DNA of 40,960 nt from JAYZVT01 sp050248375 (GTDB taxonomy: Bacteria; Pseudomonadota; Alphaproteobacteria; Rhizobiales; Methyloligellaceae), in NCBI GenBank assembly GCA_050248375.1, contig JBFWSL010000002.1, positions 1 to 40,960 of the forward strand. Reading direction: 5' to 3'. Position 1 is the first letter of the stretch. Each line of letters opens with the position of its first letter. The notes beneath the pieces were generated by a model, which was given only the letters and a program-made list of their open reading frames with translations, was not told the DNA's origin and did not search any database. Positions 25,727 through 34,020 of this stretch are shown here, in pieces. The position numbers were made by a program, and so were the translations under genes.

Positions 25727-25909
25727 GTCTTTCGTAGGTCCGCCTTCACAACGGCTCCGGCCACGATGGCCGGACACCTGCCCTCGCGGGGCACGGCGGC
25801 GGAGGCTTTGACTTGGCTCCCGCCGCCCCATAATGATGGGTATTGGCGGCCCCCGCTGCAAGCATGTGGACGCCTTGAAACGCAAAGCTTTTTCCTTGGG
25901 CAGCGCAGA

Positions 25910-26125
25910 ATGACGTCTGCAGCCGGCAACAGCCGCGACAACGATCCGGAGGATGGGGAGCGAAAGTCCCTGACCCCCGCCGCCAGGCGTGCCCTGGCCG
26001 AGGCGGAGGAGCGCCGCAGGAGCGAGGCCTCCAGGGAAGCGCCGCGCGAGGTGGGCGGCCGCGACGGCCCGGATCCTGCCCGCTATGGGGACTGGGAAAA
26101 AGGCGGAATCGTCTCGGATTTCTGA
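25910..26125 (+). CDS. SdhAF4-like protein (DUF1674)
   Basis: A 71-residue protein ending in the family signature DPARYGDWEKGGIVSDF. Mitochondrial and alphaproteobacterial members (Sdh8/SDHAF4) bind the flavoprotein subunit of succinate dehydrogenase and guard it until it meets SdhB. The N-terminal half is a charged, disordered helix (AARRALAEAEERRR). It is not next to sdh genes here, as is common. The ATG at 25910 has a weak ribosome-binding site but gives the usual short length. Confidence 0.88.
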   Translation: MTSAAGNSRDNDPEDGERKSLTPAARRALAEAEERRRSEASREAPREVGGRDGPDPARYGDWEKGGIVSDF

Positions 26126-26241
26126 TGCCGCACCCCCCTGGCGGCCCCGCAGGGCTTAAACTTCCCGCAACAGAAGGCTGTCAGCATGGTGATTCGCCGG
26201 CCACGCGCGTTCGGCGCAACAGCCTCGGCAGGGTCCCTGAA

Positions 26242-26700
26242 ATGAGTCCGCATACGGCCGCACAGTCGCCGAACATTCCGGCCTCGGATGAGCTTTCTCC
26301 CGCCCACAAGCGGCTGGTTGTGGAATCCTTCGCGCAGGTCTCGCCCGCGGCGGGCCTCGTCGCCCGGCTCTTCTTCTGGCGTCTCTCGGAGATTTCGCCG
26401 GCGACCCTCGCCATGTTTCCCGGCGACACCGAGGAACAGTGCGAGAAGCTGGTGTCGTCGCTGAATCTGGCCGTGGCCAGCCTCGACCGCTTCGAGGATA
26501 TCGTGCCGTCCCTGAAGCTGCTCGGCGCCCACAACCGTGCGCTGGGGGTGGAGCCGATGCATTATGGGCTCGTCGCGGAGGCGCTGCTGTGGACTCTCGC
26601 CAACGCGCTCGGGCCCCGCTTCACCGCCGAATGCCGCGACGCCTGGGTGGCCCTGTTCACCCGCCTTGGCGAGGTGATGACCGCTCCCGGCCATCCCTGA
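26242..26700 (+). CDS. Single-domain bacterial globin
   Basis: A 152-residue globin of the flavohaemoglobin/Vgb type without a reductase domain. Aligned from memory with E. coli Hmp, the proximal histidine is H97 (LLGAHNRALGV), the CD1 phenylalanine F59 (AMFPGD), the distal E7 glutamine Q66, and Y108 matches the conserved proximal-side tyrosine (EPMHYGLVAEALLW). The B10 position, tyrosine in Hmp, appears to be phenylalanine (F45). Haem-bound oxygen or NO chemistry is expected. ATG at 26242 with CAGGG upstream; the first 17 residues are a polar extension. It lies 116 bases after the SdhAF4-like gene and may share its transcript. Confidence 0.85.
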   Translation: MSPHTAAQSPNIPASDELSPAHKRLVVESFAQVSPAAGLVARLFFWRLSEISPATLAMFPGDTEEQCEKLVSSLNLAVASLDRFEDIVPSLKLLGAHNRALGVEPMHYGLVAEALLWTLANALGPRFTAECRDAWVALFTRLGEVMTAPGHP

Positions 26701-26958
26701 CCGCTCGTCCCGCTCTGGAACGCCACCGTCCCGCCCTCCCGCGGTAACCTAAACGCGGGCCCGTCGTCCCTCCTCCTTGCCATTCCGGCCTGACCCGCCG
26801 GAATCGGCCCGATTCCGCCAAATCCGCATGGGCGTCCTGGCGGGTTTCCGGCTGCTCCGCGTCAATGGCCCCGCGGCCGCGGCGCGCGGTCCGTGCTGCA
26901 CGCCTGTTGCAACTCACCTGGCATTCGAATGGCGGTGTGTCAGGGAGAGACGACAGGC
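26701..26958. other. Intergenic region before the TadG-like gene
   Basis: 258 bases with no gene I can support. The only structure is CCCGCG (26738-26743) facing CGCGGG (26754-26759) across ten bases; without a T run it is a poor terminator. The promoter for the following gene is presumably here, but no -35/-10 pair is convincing. Confidence 0.4.
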
Positions 26959-28242
26959 ATGGCATATCTGGGCATCCTCGGGAACGGATGGCGAAGGCAG
27001 GGCTACAGGGGACACAGCGGGAACGGGCTCTTGCGCGACGAAGGCGGCGCCATCGCCATCATCTTCGCCATCGTGCTGGTCCCTCTCATCGGCTTCGCCG
27101 GCGTTGCGATCGACAGCCTGCGCGCGCTCCGGGCCGCGGAAGTCGCTTCCAACGCGCTCGACGCCGCCGCGCTCGCCGCCGCCAAGGCGATGAACGAGCA
27201 GGATCTCGACGACGGCGAACTGCTCGAGGTTGCCCGCCGCTACTTCGAGGCCAACGCCCGCTCCTCCAGTGTCTCGCGCGAAGCGAATTTCTCCGGCCTC
27301 TCGCTCGACGCGGACCGCCGCCGCGGCGCCGTCACCCTGAGCGTGGATACGTCGATGCCGACCACCTTCGCCTCGATCCTGCATGTGGACCGGATCAGCT
27401 TCACCCGCTCCGCCACCGCGGTCTACGACCAGAACGACCTGGAACTCGGTCTCATGCTCGATGTCACCGGTTCCATGGCCGGGCGCAAGATTCGCGATCT
27501 GCGCGACGCCGCCGGCGATCTGGTGGATATCCTCATTCCCGAGCGCGGAGGCACCGCCTCCATCCGCGTCGGCGTGGCGCCTTACGCGGCGGCCGTCAAT
27601 GCCGGCCGCTTCGCCGCGACCGTCACCGGCGGCGCCAGCCGCGACGGCTGCGTGATCGAGCGCGAGGGTGCGCACGCCTATGACGATGCCGTGCCCACCG
27701 GCCGGTCGCTTCTCGGCGCCTACCCTTCCCGCGACGTGCCGCGCAACGACAACTACGACTGCCCGCGCAGCGAGGTGCAGCCGCTCACCGGCGACCGCGG
27801 CACGCTGCACCGCGCCATCGGCCGCCTCGACGCCAGCGGCTTCACCGCCGGGCATCTGGGCGCCGCCTGGGCCTGGTATCTCGTCTCTCCCGAATGGGCC
27901 GGCATCTGGCCGGACGAAAGCGCGCCTTCGCCCTACGGCACCAGGCGTCTGATCAAGGCCGTGGTGCTGATGACCGACGGCGAATTCAACACCAGCTACC
28001 TCAATGGCCGCGCCAACCGCACCTCCGACGACCAGGCGCGCAACATCTGCGAGGAGATGAAGGCGAAGGACATCGTTGTCTTCACCGTTGGCTTCGACCT
28101 GCGCGAGGCAGGCGCCATCCGCACGCTCGAGAATTGCGCCTCATCGCCGAGGCATCATTATCTGGCCGCCGACGGCGCCGCCCTGCGCAGCGCCTTCATG
28201 GATATCGGCGTCAAGCTCACCAATCTGCGGCTGTCGGAGTAG
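26959..28242 (+). CDS. TadG-like pilus-assembly protein with vWA domain
   Basis: A 427-residue protein. The N-terminal TadE/TadG-type segment is a basic stretch, then EGGAIAIIFAIVLVPLIGFA (about 29-48) and an alanine-rich helix (ALDAAALAAAKAM). The C-terminal von Willebrand A domain (about 175-425) has the MIDAS motif LMLDVTGSMAG near 178 and a second metal-site element VVLMTDGEFN near 335. Four or more cysteines (DGC, YDC, IC, NC) probably pair in the periplasm. The rest of a tad pilus locus is not nearby, so this is an orphan copy; such copies are frequent in Hyphomicrobiales. The start at 26959 is chosen with GGGAGAG about eleven bases upstream. Confidence 0.87.
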   Translation: MAYLGILGNGWRRQGYRGHSGNGLLRDEGGAIAIIFAIVLVPLIGFAGVAIDSLRALRAAEVASNALDAAALAAAKAMNEQDLDDGELLEVARRYFEANARSSSVSREANFSGLSLDADRRRGAVTLSVDTSMPTTFASILHVDRISFTRSATAVYDQNDLELGLMLDVTGSMAGRKIRDLRDAAGDLVDILIPERGGTASIRVGVAPYAAAVNAGRFAATVTGGASRDGCVIEREGAHAYDDAVPTGRSLLGAYPSRDVPRNDNYDCPRSEVQPLTGDRGTLHRAIGRLDASGFTAGHLGAAWAWYLVSPEWAGIWPDESAPSPYGTRRLIKAVVLMTDGEFNTSYLNGRANRTSDDQARNICEEMKAKDIVVFTVGFDLREAGAIRTLENCASSPRHHYLAADGAALRSAFMDIGVKLTNLRLSE

Positions 28243-28258
28243 CGCGGCCGCGGGCTGC

Positions 28259-28292
28259 AAAAAAACAGGGCGCGGGAAGTTGTCCCGCGCCC
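28259..28292 (-). terminator. Strong Rho-independent terminator of acs
   Basis: A perfect 10-bp stem: GGGCGCGGGA (28268-28277) with TCCCGCGCCC (28283-28292), loop of five. On the minus strand it is followed after two bases by seven T (A28259-A28265 on the plus strand). On the plus strand only TTT follows, so it could also act weakly for the converging TadG-like gene. Confidence 0.92.
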
Positions 28293-28319
28293 TTTCGATT
28301 CCGGACCGCTTGCCGGTTT

Positions 28320-30275
28320 TCAGTGCTTGTTCTGCCGGTTCTCGATCAGGTCGCTGACCACCGCAGGCTCCGCCAGCGTCGAGGTATCGCCGAGATTGGA
28401 GAAATCGTCCTCGGCGATCTTGCGCAGGATGCGGCGCATGATCTTGCCCGAACGGGTCTTGGGCAGGCCGGGCGCGAACTGGATCAGGTCCGGCGTGGCG
28501 ATCGGCCCGATCTCCTTGCGCACCCATTTCTTCAGTTCGTCCTTCAGGCCGTCATCGGCCTTTTCGCCCGCCATCAGGGTGACGTAGCAATAGATGCCCT
28601 GCCCCTTGATGTTGTGCGGATAGCCGACCACGGCGGCCTCGGACACCTTGGGATGGGCGACGAGGGCGGACTCCACCTCGGCCGTGCCCATGCGGTGGCC
28701 CGACACGTTCAGCACGTCGTCCACGCGGCCGGTGATCCAGTAGTAGCCGTCCTCGTCGCGGCGGCAGCCGTCGCCGGTGAAATACTTGCCCTTGTAGGTG
28801 GAGAAATAGGTCTCCACGAAACGGTCGTGGTCGCCATAGACGGTGCGCATCTGCCCCGGCCAGGAATCGACGATGCACAGGTTGCCGGAGGCGGCGCCCT
28901 CCAGCTCCTTGCCTTCCGCGTCCACGAGCTGCGGCCTGACCCCGAAGAAGGGCCGCGTCGCCGAGCCCGGCTTGGTCGCGGTCGCGCCCGGCAGCGGCGT
29001 GATCATGATGCCGCCGGTCTCCGTCTGCCACCAGGTGTCCACGATCGGGCAGCGGTCGTCGCCGACCACGTGGTGGTACCACTCCCAGGCTTCCGGATTG
29101 ATCGGCTCTCCCACCGTGCCCAGCAGCCGGATCGACTTGCGGGAATGCTTCTTCACCGGCTCCTCGCCCGCGCCCATGAGCGCGCGGATGGCGGTCGGCG
29201 CGGTGTAGAAGATATTGACCTTGTGCTTGTCGCAGACCTGCCAGAAACGGCCGACATCGGGATAGTTCGGCACCCCCTCGAACATCAGCGTGGTGGCGCC
29301 GTTGGCGAGCGGTCCATAGACAATGTAGCTGTGGCCCGTCACCCAGCCCACGTCCGCGGTGCACCAGTAGATGTCGCCGTCGTGATAGTCGAAGACGTAT
29401 TGATGCGTCATCGCGGCGAAGACGAGGTAGCCGCCGGAGGTATGCAGCACGCCCTTCGGCTTGCCGGTCGAGCCGGAGGTGTAGAGGATGAACAGCGGGT
29501 CCTCGGCGCTGATCTCCGCGGGCGGGCAGTCGGCGGCGGCTTTCTCCGTCGCCTCGTGATACCACACGTCGCGTTCCGGCTTCATGTCCACCTTGCCGCC
29601 CGTGCGCTTGACCACCAGCACATGGTCGACCCTGGCTCCGGCCTTCTCGGCGATCTTGATCGCCTCGTCGGTATTGGACTTGAGCGGAATCTTGCGGCCG
29701 CCGCGCACGCCTTCGTCCGCGGTGATGACGAAATTGGATTTGCAGTCCTCGATGCGGCCGGCCAGCGCGTCCGGCGAGAAGCCCCCGAACACCACCGAAT
29801 GCACCGCGCCGAGGCGCGCGCAGGCCAGCATGGCATAGGAGGCTTCGGGGATCATCGGCATGTAGATGGTGACCCGGTCGCCCTTCTTGACGCCCAGATC
29901 CTTCATGGCGTTGGCCAGCCTGCACACATGGCCGTGCAGTTCCTTGTAGGTGATCCTGGCGTCGTCCTTGGGGTCGTCCCCCTCCCAGATGATCGCCACC
30001 TGGTCGCCGCGCGTCTTCAGATGCCTGTCGATGCAATTGGCGCTGACGTTGAGCGTTCCGTCCTCATACCATTTGATGGAAACGTTCTTGTGGTCGTAGG
30101 AGCTGTTCTTGACCTTGGTGTAGGGCTTGATCCAGTCGATGCGCTTGCCGTGCTCGCCCCAGAAGCCATCCGGGTCGTCCACCGACTTCTTGTACATGGC
30201 AAGATATTTGTCGTTATCGACGTAGGCGCGCTTTTTCCACTCGCCAGGAACGTCATAGACCTTTTCGTCCGACAT
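28320..30275 (-). CDS. acs: Acetyl-CoA synthetase (AMP-forming)
   Basis: A 651-residue enzyme that activates acetate to acetyl-AMP and then acetyl-CoA. The A3 phosphate-binding loop is ILYTSGSTGKPKGVLH (near 262-277), A5 is in DTWWQTETGG, A7 in YFTGDGCRRDEDGYYWI, and the A10 lysine K611 is in PKTRSGKIMRR, the residue acetylated by Pat-type enzymes and freed by sirtuins. GGGAGG stands seven bases before the ATG. It is monocistronic, with its own promoter upstream and a strong terminator behind it. Confidence 0.98.
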   Translation of the reverse strand: MSDEKVYDVPGEWKKRAYVDNDKYLAMYKKSVDDPDGFWGEHGKRIDWIKPYTKVKNSSYDHKNVSIKWYEDGTLNVSANCIDRHLKTRGDQVAIIWEGDDPKDDARITYKELHGHVCRLANAMKDLGVKKGDRVTIYMPMIPEASYAMLACARLGAVHSVVFGGFSPDALAGRIEDCKSNFVITADEGVRGGRKIPLKSNTDEAIKIAEKAGARVDHVLVVKRTGGKVDMKPERDVWYHEATEKAAADCPPAEISAEDPLFILYTSGSTGKPKGVLHTSGGYLVFAAMTHQYVFDYHDGDIYWCTADVGWVTGHSYIVYGPLANGATTLMFEGVPNYPDVGRFWQVCDKHKVNIFYTAPTAIRALMGAGEEPVKKHSRKSIRLLGTVGEPINPEAWEWYHHVVGDDRCPIVDTWWQTETGGIMITPLPGATATKPGSATRPFFGVRPQLVDAEGKELEGAASGNLCIVDSWPGQMRTVYGDHDRFVETYFSTYKGKYFTGDGCRRDEDGYYWITGRVDDVLNVSGHRMGTAEVESALVAHPKVSEAAVVGYPHNIKGQGIYCYVTLMAGEKADDGLKDELKKWVRKEIGPIATPDLIQFAPGLPKTRSGKIMRRILRKIAEDDFSNLGDTSTLAEPAVVSDLIENRQNKH

Positions 30276-30311
30276 ACCGTTTCCTCCCGGAAGACCTTTG
30301 GCTTTTCCCGC

Positions 30312-30340
30312 ATTATGCAGAGCGGGATTTGGCCCTTCAA
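30312..30340 (-). promoter_or_regulatory. Sigma-70-type promoter of acs
   Basis: On the minus strand TTGAAG (30340-30335) and CATAAT (30317-30312) are separated by exactly 17 bases. The start of transcription would be near 30305, giving a leader of about 30 bases with the acs ribosome-binding site. Two half sites CCCGC and GCGGG flank the -10 box and could be an operator. Confidence 0.65.
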
Positions 30341-30425
30341 CTGACCCTTGGTAGCACCATCATCGCGCAACCGCCCGCGCTGCGCCAATCCTTCTCGGTG
30401 TCGCGCCCGTATAGGATAGCCGGGA

Positions 30426-30806
30426 TCAGGGGGCTTCGCGCCGTCTGACGGGCCTCCACGGCGCCAACCGCACCTCGCCTTCCGCCTCCCGCACGGCCAG
30501 CGGCTTCAGACGGCCTCCGGCGCAGGGTCCCTCGAAGCAGAAGCCGTCGTCGGCGCGGAAGCGGGCGCCATGGGTGGAACAGATGAGAACATCGCCGCTT
30601 GTGTCGAGGAACCGGTCCGGGAAAGTCTCCAGCGGCGTGCCCTTGTGCGGACAGCGATTGACGTATGCCAGGAGACGCCCTCGCCGCCGCAGCAGGATCA
30701 CGCCCGGCCCCGGCGCCCCGGCGGGGAAGTCGAAGCCGCGCGCGCAGCCTTCGGGAATGTCCGCGCTCCGGCACAGGGCGTGGTCCTCGGCCCCGCCGTC
30801 CGCCAT
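30426..30806 (-). CDS. Rieske [2Fe-2S] domain protein
   Basis: A 126-residue single Rieske domain. The cluster ligands are C and H in RCPHKGTPLE (near 54-57) and C and H in LICSTHGARF (near 77-80). The surrounding AYVNRCPHKGTPL and GARFRADDGFCFEGPC are typical of small Rieske ferredoxins of ring-hydroxylating systems or NirD-like proteins. No oxygenase gene is adjacent, so the electron partner is unknown. Its ATG overlaps the TGA of the cation transporter (TGATG), so its translation depends on that gene. Confidence 0.88.
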   Translation of the reverse strand: MADGGAEDHALCRSADIPEGCARGFDFPAGAPGPGVILLRRRGRLLAYVNRCPHKGTPLETFPDRFLDTSGDVLICSTHGARFRADDGFCFEGPCAGGRLKPLAVREAEGEVRLAPWRPVRRREAP

Positions 30807-31693
30807 CACAGCACCACGATCCCGGAATGCTTGGCCTTCTCCTCTGGCTCCACATGAATAGTGATGGTGGCGCCGCCTATTTCCTCGCGGAGCGCCTGTT
30901 CGATGCGGTCGCAGATGTCGTGTGCATCGCTCACGCTCATCTTGCCGGGAACCACCAGATGGAAATCCACGAAGGTGGCGCGTCCCGCATGGCGCGTGCG
31001 CAGATCGTGAGCCTCGATGGCGCCATCCGCATGCCGCGAGATCAGTTCGCGGATGCGGTCCACTTCGTCCGCCGGCGGCGCGGAATCCATCAGCCCGCCC
31101 ACCGAGTCCTTCACCAGCACCCAGCCCGACCACAGGATGTTGACGCCGACAATGGCGGCCAGCAGCGGATCGAGGATCGTCCAGCCGGTCCAGGCGGCGA
31201 GCGAAACACCGGCGAAAACGCCAACCGAGGAAACCACGTCCGTGAGCAGGTGCTTGCCGTCCGCGACCAGCGCAGGCGAGCGCCGCCTGCGCCCCGTTCG
31301 CAGCAGCACCCAGCACCAGGCGCCGTTGATCGCGGTCGCCAGCCCGTTGAGCGCCAGGCCCTCGACAGGCGCCTCGATTCCGCGCGGCGCCAGATACGCG
31401 CTCCACGCCTCGCGGAAGATGAGCAGCGCGGCGAGCACGATCAGCACGCCCTCCATGACCGAGGACAGGTACTCCGCCTTGTGATGGCCGTAGGGATGGT
31501 TCGCGTCCGCGGGCTTGGCGCTGTAGCTGATGGCGATGAAGGCGGCGACGGCGGCGGCGACGTTGACGATGCTCTCCAGCGCGTCGGAGAGCAGCGCCAC
31601 GCTTCCCGTCACCCAGTAGGCGAGGTACTTCAGTCCGAGCACCGCGGCGCCGACAACGATCGAGCCGAAGGCTATGCGCTTGACGTCCTTCAC
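30806..31693 (-). CDS. Cation diffusion facilitator (CDF) transporter
   Basis: A 295-residue metal/proton antiporter of the inner membrane: six helices and a C-terminal cytosolic domain (about 210-290) of the ferredoxin-like CDF fold. The metal site in helix 5 is the normal H148/D152 (GKHLLTDVVSS). In helix 2 the sequence VALLSDALESIVN puts E40 and N44 where FieF/YiiP has D45 and D49, so the metal preference may differ from zinc/iron. The loop ADANHPYGHHKAEY is family-typical. GTG start at 31693. The tight coupling with a Rieske iron-sulphur gene hints at iron or another redox metal; that is inference. Confidence 0.9.
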   Translation of the reverse strand: MKDVKRIAFGSIVVGAAVLGLKYLAYWVTGSVALLSDALESIVNVAAAVAAFIAISYSAKPADANHPYGHHKAEYLSSVMEGVLIVLAALLIFREAWSAYLAPRGIEAPVEGLALNGLATAINGAWCWVLLRTGRRRRSPALVADGKHLLTDVVSSVGVFAGVSLAAWTGWTILDPLLAAIVGVNILWSGWVLVKDSVGGLMDSAPPADEVDRIRELISRHADGAIEAHDLRTRHAGRATFVDFHLVVPGKMSVSDAHDICDRIEQALREEIGGATITIHVEPEEKAKHSGIVVL

Positions 31694-31721
31694 CGCTTCC
31701 GCCGTTCTCCGGTCTGGCGCC

Positions 31722-32132
31722 TCAGACTCCCATGACCCCGATCACCGCGCCCATCACCAGCAGCACCAGCAGCCAGTGACCGCCGTCGATCAGCGTCAGC
31801 CTGGCGCCGAAGCCCTGGAAGGCATGGTTGGCCGCCATGGTCGTGGCCACGAATCCCGCCCACACGAAGGCGCCCGAGAGGATGCCGTTCATTACCGTGA
31901 CCTGTCCCGGTCCCAGATGGCCGATGACGCCGGCCAGCACGAAGGCCATGACCAGCTCGCAGACGATCAGGACGGCCAGCGGCCGGTAGCCCGGCTGCGC
32001 CGGCTTGCCGGGCTCCTTGCCGAGCGCCCTGGTCCAGCTTTTGGCGAAGGCCATGTACCACGGCCAGCCCACCAGGAATCCGGCCGCCGCCGCCAGCACG
32101 ATTGCCAGGTAGTTCATGCCCGCGAATGCCAT
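31722..32132 (-). CDS. DUF1761 family membrane protein
   Basis: A 136-residue protein with four hydrophobic helices (about 6-26, 51-71, 80-98 and 115-134). The order of motifs matches DUF1761: GFLVGWPWYMAFAKSW near the N-terminus, then VMNGILSGAFVWAGFV, and the closing IDGGHWLLVLLVMGAVIG. No function is known. GGGGAGG stands six bases before the ATG at 32132. It lies 16 bases after the EVE-domain gene and 28 before the CDF transporter. Confidence 0.85.
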   Translation of the reverse strand: MAFAGMNYLAIVLAAAAGFLVGWPWYMAFAKSWTRALGKEPGKPAQPGYRPLAVLIVCELVMAFVLAGVIGHLGPGQVTVMNGILSGAFVWAGFVATTMAANHAFQGFGARLTLIDGGHWLLVLLVMGAVIGVMGV

Positions 32133-32148
32133 TGCAGCCTCCCCGCTT

Positions 32149-32580
32149 TCAGGCCGTGGGCGGTGTCTTCAGGCCGCCCAGCTTGCACACGGCCTTCCAC
32201 TCGGCCGCGGTTACCGGCTGCACCGAAAGCCGCGAGTTGTTCACCAGCACCATGTCCTTGAGCGCGGGTTCCGCCTTGCACCGGTCGAGCGTGACCGGCT
32301 CCGGCATGGCGCATACGGCTTCCACGTCCACGCATTCCCAGCGCTCGTCGTCGGTGGTGGAGTCCGGGTGCGCCGGGGCGATCACGCGCACAATGCCCAC
32401 CACGCGCTTCTCGTCCACCGAATGATAGAAGAAGCCGAGGTCGCCGACCTTCATGGCGCGCATGTTGTTGCGTGCCTGGTAGTTGCGCACGCCCGACCAC
32501 TCTTCGCCCGCCTTGCCCCGCGCCACCTGCTGTTCCCACGACCAGGAGCCGGGTTCGGATTTGAACAGCCAGTAGGCCAC
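32149..32580 (-). CDS. EVE domain protein
   Basis: A 143-residue protein wholly made of an EVE domain, of the PUA/YTH-like fold that reads modified bases in nucleic acids. It begins with MAYWLFKSEPGSWSW and WSGVRNYQARNNMRAM, the usual opening, followed by GDLGFFYHS with the aromatic cage region. Its ligand is unknown; stand-alone EVE proteins are widespread in proteobacteria and some occur near modification-dependent restriction systems. The start is GTG at 32580, one base after the YciI stop, with GAAGGGGG just upstream. Confidence 0.92.
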   Translation of the reverse strand: MAYWLFKSEPGSWSWEQQVARGKAGEEWSGVRNYQARNNMRAMKVGDLGFFYHSVDEKRVVGIVRVIAPAHPDSTTDDERWECVDVEAVCAMPEPVTLDRCKAEPALKDMVLVNNSRLSVQPVTAAEWKAVCKLGGLKTPPTA

Positions 32581-32581
32581 G

Positions 32582-32875
32582 TCAGCCCCCTTCCGGATTG
32601 TTCAGCACCCATTTCCACGGACGGATGTCCACCGACTGGAACAGGCCGGCCCTGGCATAGGGATCCTGCGACGCGATTTTCTTCGCGTCCTCCAGCGAGG
32701 AGGCCTCGATGATGACCAGGCTGCCGATGGGCGTCTCGCCGTCGCCGGCGATGAACGGTCCCCCGGCCTTCAGCCTGTCGCCAAGCCCCTTGAGAAACTC
32801 CAGATGCGCCGCGCGGGTATCCTGGCGGACGGCGAGCATGTCGGGTTTGTCGGTGCAGATCAGCGTGTAGAGCAT
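32582..32875 (-). CDS. YciI family protein
   Basis: A 97-residue protein with the dimeric ferredoxin-like YciI fold: LYTLICTDKPDMLAVRQDTR, then RAAHLEFLKG with the conserved histidine (H24), and the closing YARAGLFQSVDIRPWKWV. Relatives bind small molecules or catalyse dehalogenase-like steps; no reaction is assigned here. AAGGAAGGGA precedes the ATG by five bases. It follows gpsA by 131 bases on the same strand and is followed at once by the EVE gene. Confidence 0.93.
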   Translation of the reverse strand: MLYTLICTDKPDMLAVRQDTRAAHLEFLKGLGDRLKAGGPFIAGDGETPIGSLVIIEASSLEDAKKIASQDPYARAGLFQSVDIRPWKWVLNNPEGG

Positions 32876-33006
32876 GCGGGTCCCTTCCTTGCTTCGCGCC
32901 GGAGACTAGAGCATGAGTGCGCGGGGTGGGAACTGTCTTTGCGAAACGACGGCCAGTTGCAAAGGCCAACGATTCCGAAGTGGACCCGCCGCGGCAGAGG
33001 CGCGTC

Positions 33007-34008
33007 CTACATCTCCGCGCGGATGGGCCTTGCCAGCAGATTCTCGATCGCCGCGTCCACCGACAGGCGCCCCGCCACCACCGCGTCCACCGCCGTGCAG
33101 ATGGGCAGGTCGAGGCCGCGCTCCCGGGCGATCGCCATGACCGCGGAGGCCGTGTGCACGCCCTCGCTCACCGAGCGCCGCGCGCCGAGCACCTCCTCCA
33201 GCGTCTTTCCCTCGCCGAGCGCCTGGCCGAGCGACATGTTGCGCGAGCGCGGGCTGCCGCAGGTGAGCACCAGGTCGCCCAGCCCGGAAAGCCCCACCAT
33301 GGTCTCGAAGCGCGCGCCGAGCGCCTCGCCCACCTGGGTCATCTCGTAGAAGCCCCGCGTCACCAGCGCCGCATGCGCGTTGGCCCCGAGCCTGCGGCCG
33401 GTCACGATGCCGGCCGCGATGGCCAGCACGTTCTTGATCGCCCCGCCGATCTGCGCGCCGGTCACGTCGGGCGACCAGTAGGGCCGGAAGGTGCGGTGGC
33501 CCACCAGGCGCGACAGCCGCGACCCCAGGTCCTCGTCCGCGCAGGCGAGCGTCAGCGCCGCGGGCAACCCTCTGGCCACCTCGTCGGCGAAGCTGGGACC
33601 CGAAAGCACCGCGGGCACCGCCTGCGGCAGTGCCTCCGCCAGCACTTCGCTGAGGAGCTTGCGCGAGGACTGCTCGATGCCCTTGGCGCAGATCAGCACC
33701 GGCCGTTCGTCCGGCATGAGGCGGGACAGTTTTCCCGCGATGCGGCGCGTGTGCTGCGCCGGCGTCACCAGCAGCAGGGCGTCGCACACCGCCAGATCGG
33801 CGAGACGGTGTGTCGCCCTCAGGGATTTCTCGAGCGCGATGCCGGGCAGGAACACGCTGTTCTCGTGCGCGCTGTTGATCGCTTCCGCCGTCTCGGGCTC
33901 GAAGGCCCAGATCAGCACGTCGCGGCCCGCGCGCGCCACGGTCTGGCCGAGCGCCGTTCCCCAGGCGCCCGCGCCGGCCACGCCGATGGTGCGGAATTCC
34001 TCTGCCAT
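33007..34008 (-). CDS. gpsA: Glycerol-3-phosphate dehydrogenase [NAD(P)+]
   Basis: A 333-residue enzyme that reduces dihydroxyacetone phosphate to sn-glycerol 3-phosphate for phospholipid synthesis. The NAD motif is GVAGAGAWGTALG (9-21). Next come ICAKGIE, LSGPSFADEVA, and the catalytic lysine region GAIKNVLAIAAGI (near 185-197). The segment GLSGLGDLVLTC matches the family. GGAGGGAG precedes the ATG. It begins 12 bases after the tsaD stop; the pair tsaD-gpsA is common in alphaproteobacteria. Confidence 0.97.
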   Translation of the reverse strand: MAEEFRTIGVAGAGAWGTALGQTVARAGRDVLIWAFEPETAEAINSAHENSVFLPGIALEKSLRATHRLADLAVCDALLLVTPAQHTRRIAGKLSRLMPDERPVLICAKGIEQSSRKLLSEVLAEALPQAVPAVLSGPSFADEVARGLPAALTLACADEDLGSRLSRLVGHRTFRPYWSPDVTGAQIGGAIKNVLAIAAGIVTGRRLGANAHAALVTRGFYEMTQVGEALGARFETMVGLSGLGDLVLTCGSPRSRNMSLGQALGEGKTLEEVLGARRSVSEGVHTASAVMAIARERGLDLPICTAVDAVVAGRLSVDAAIENLLARPIRAEM

Positions 34009-34020
34009 GCTCCCTCCGGC

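Noticed and set aside
26186..26241. Earlier ATG (26186) as the start of the globin
   Set aside because: It is in a different frame from the globin; the ATG at 26242 is in frame and leaves a short N-terminal extension.
27894..30344. An 816-codon plus-strand open frame over acs and the end of the TadG-like gene
   Set aside because: Same effect: it runs through two real genes on opposite strands and has no recognisable domain. acs has all its catalytic motifs on the minus strand.
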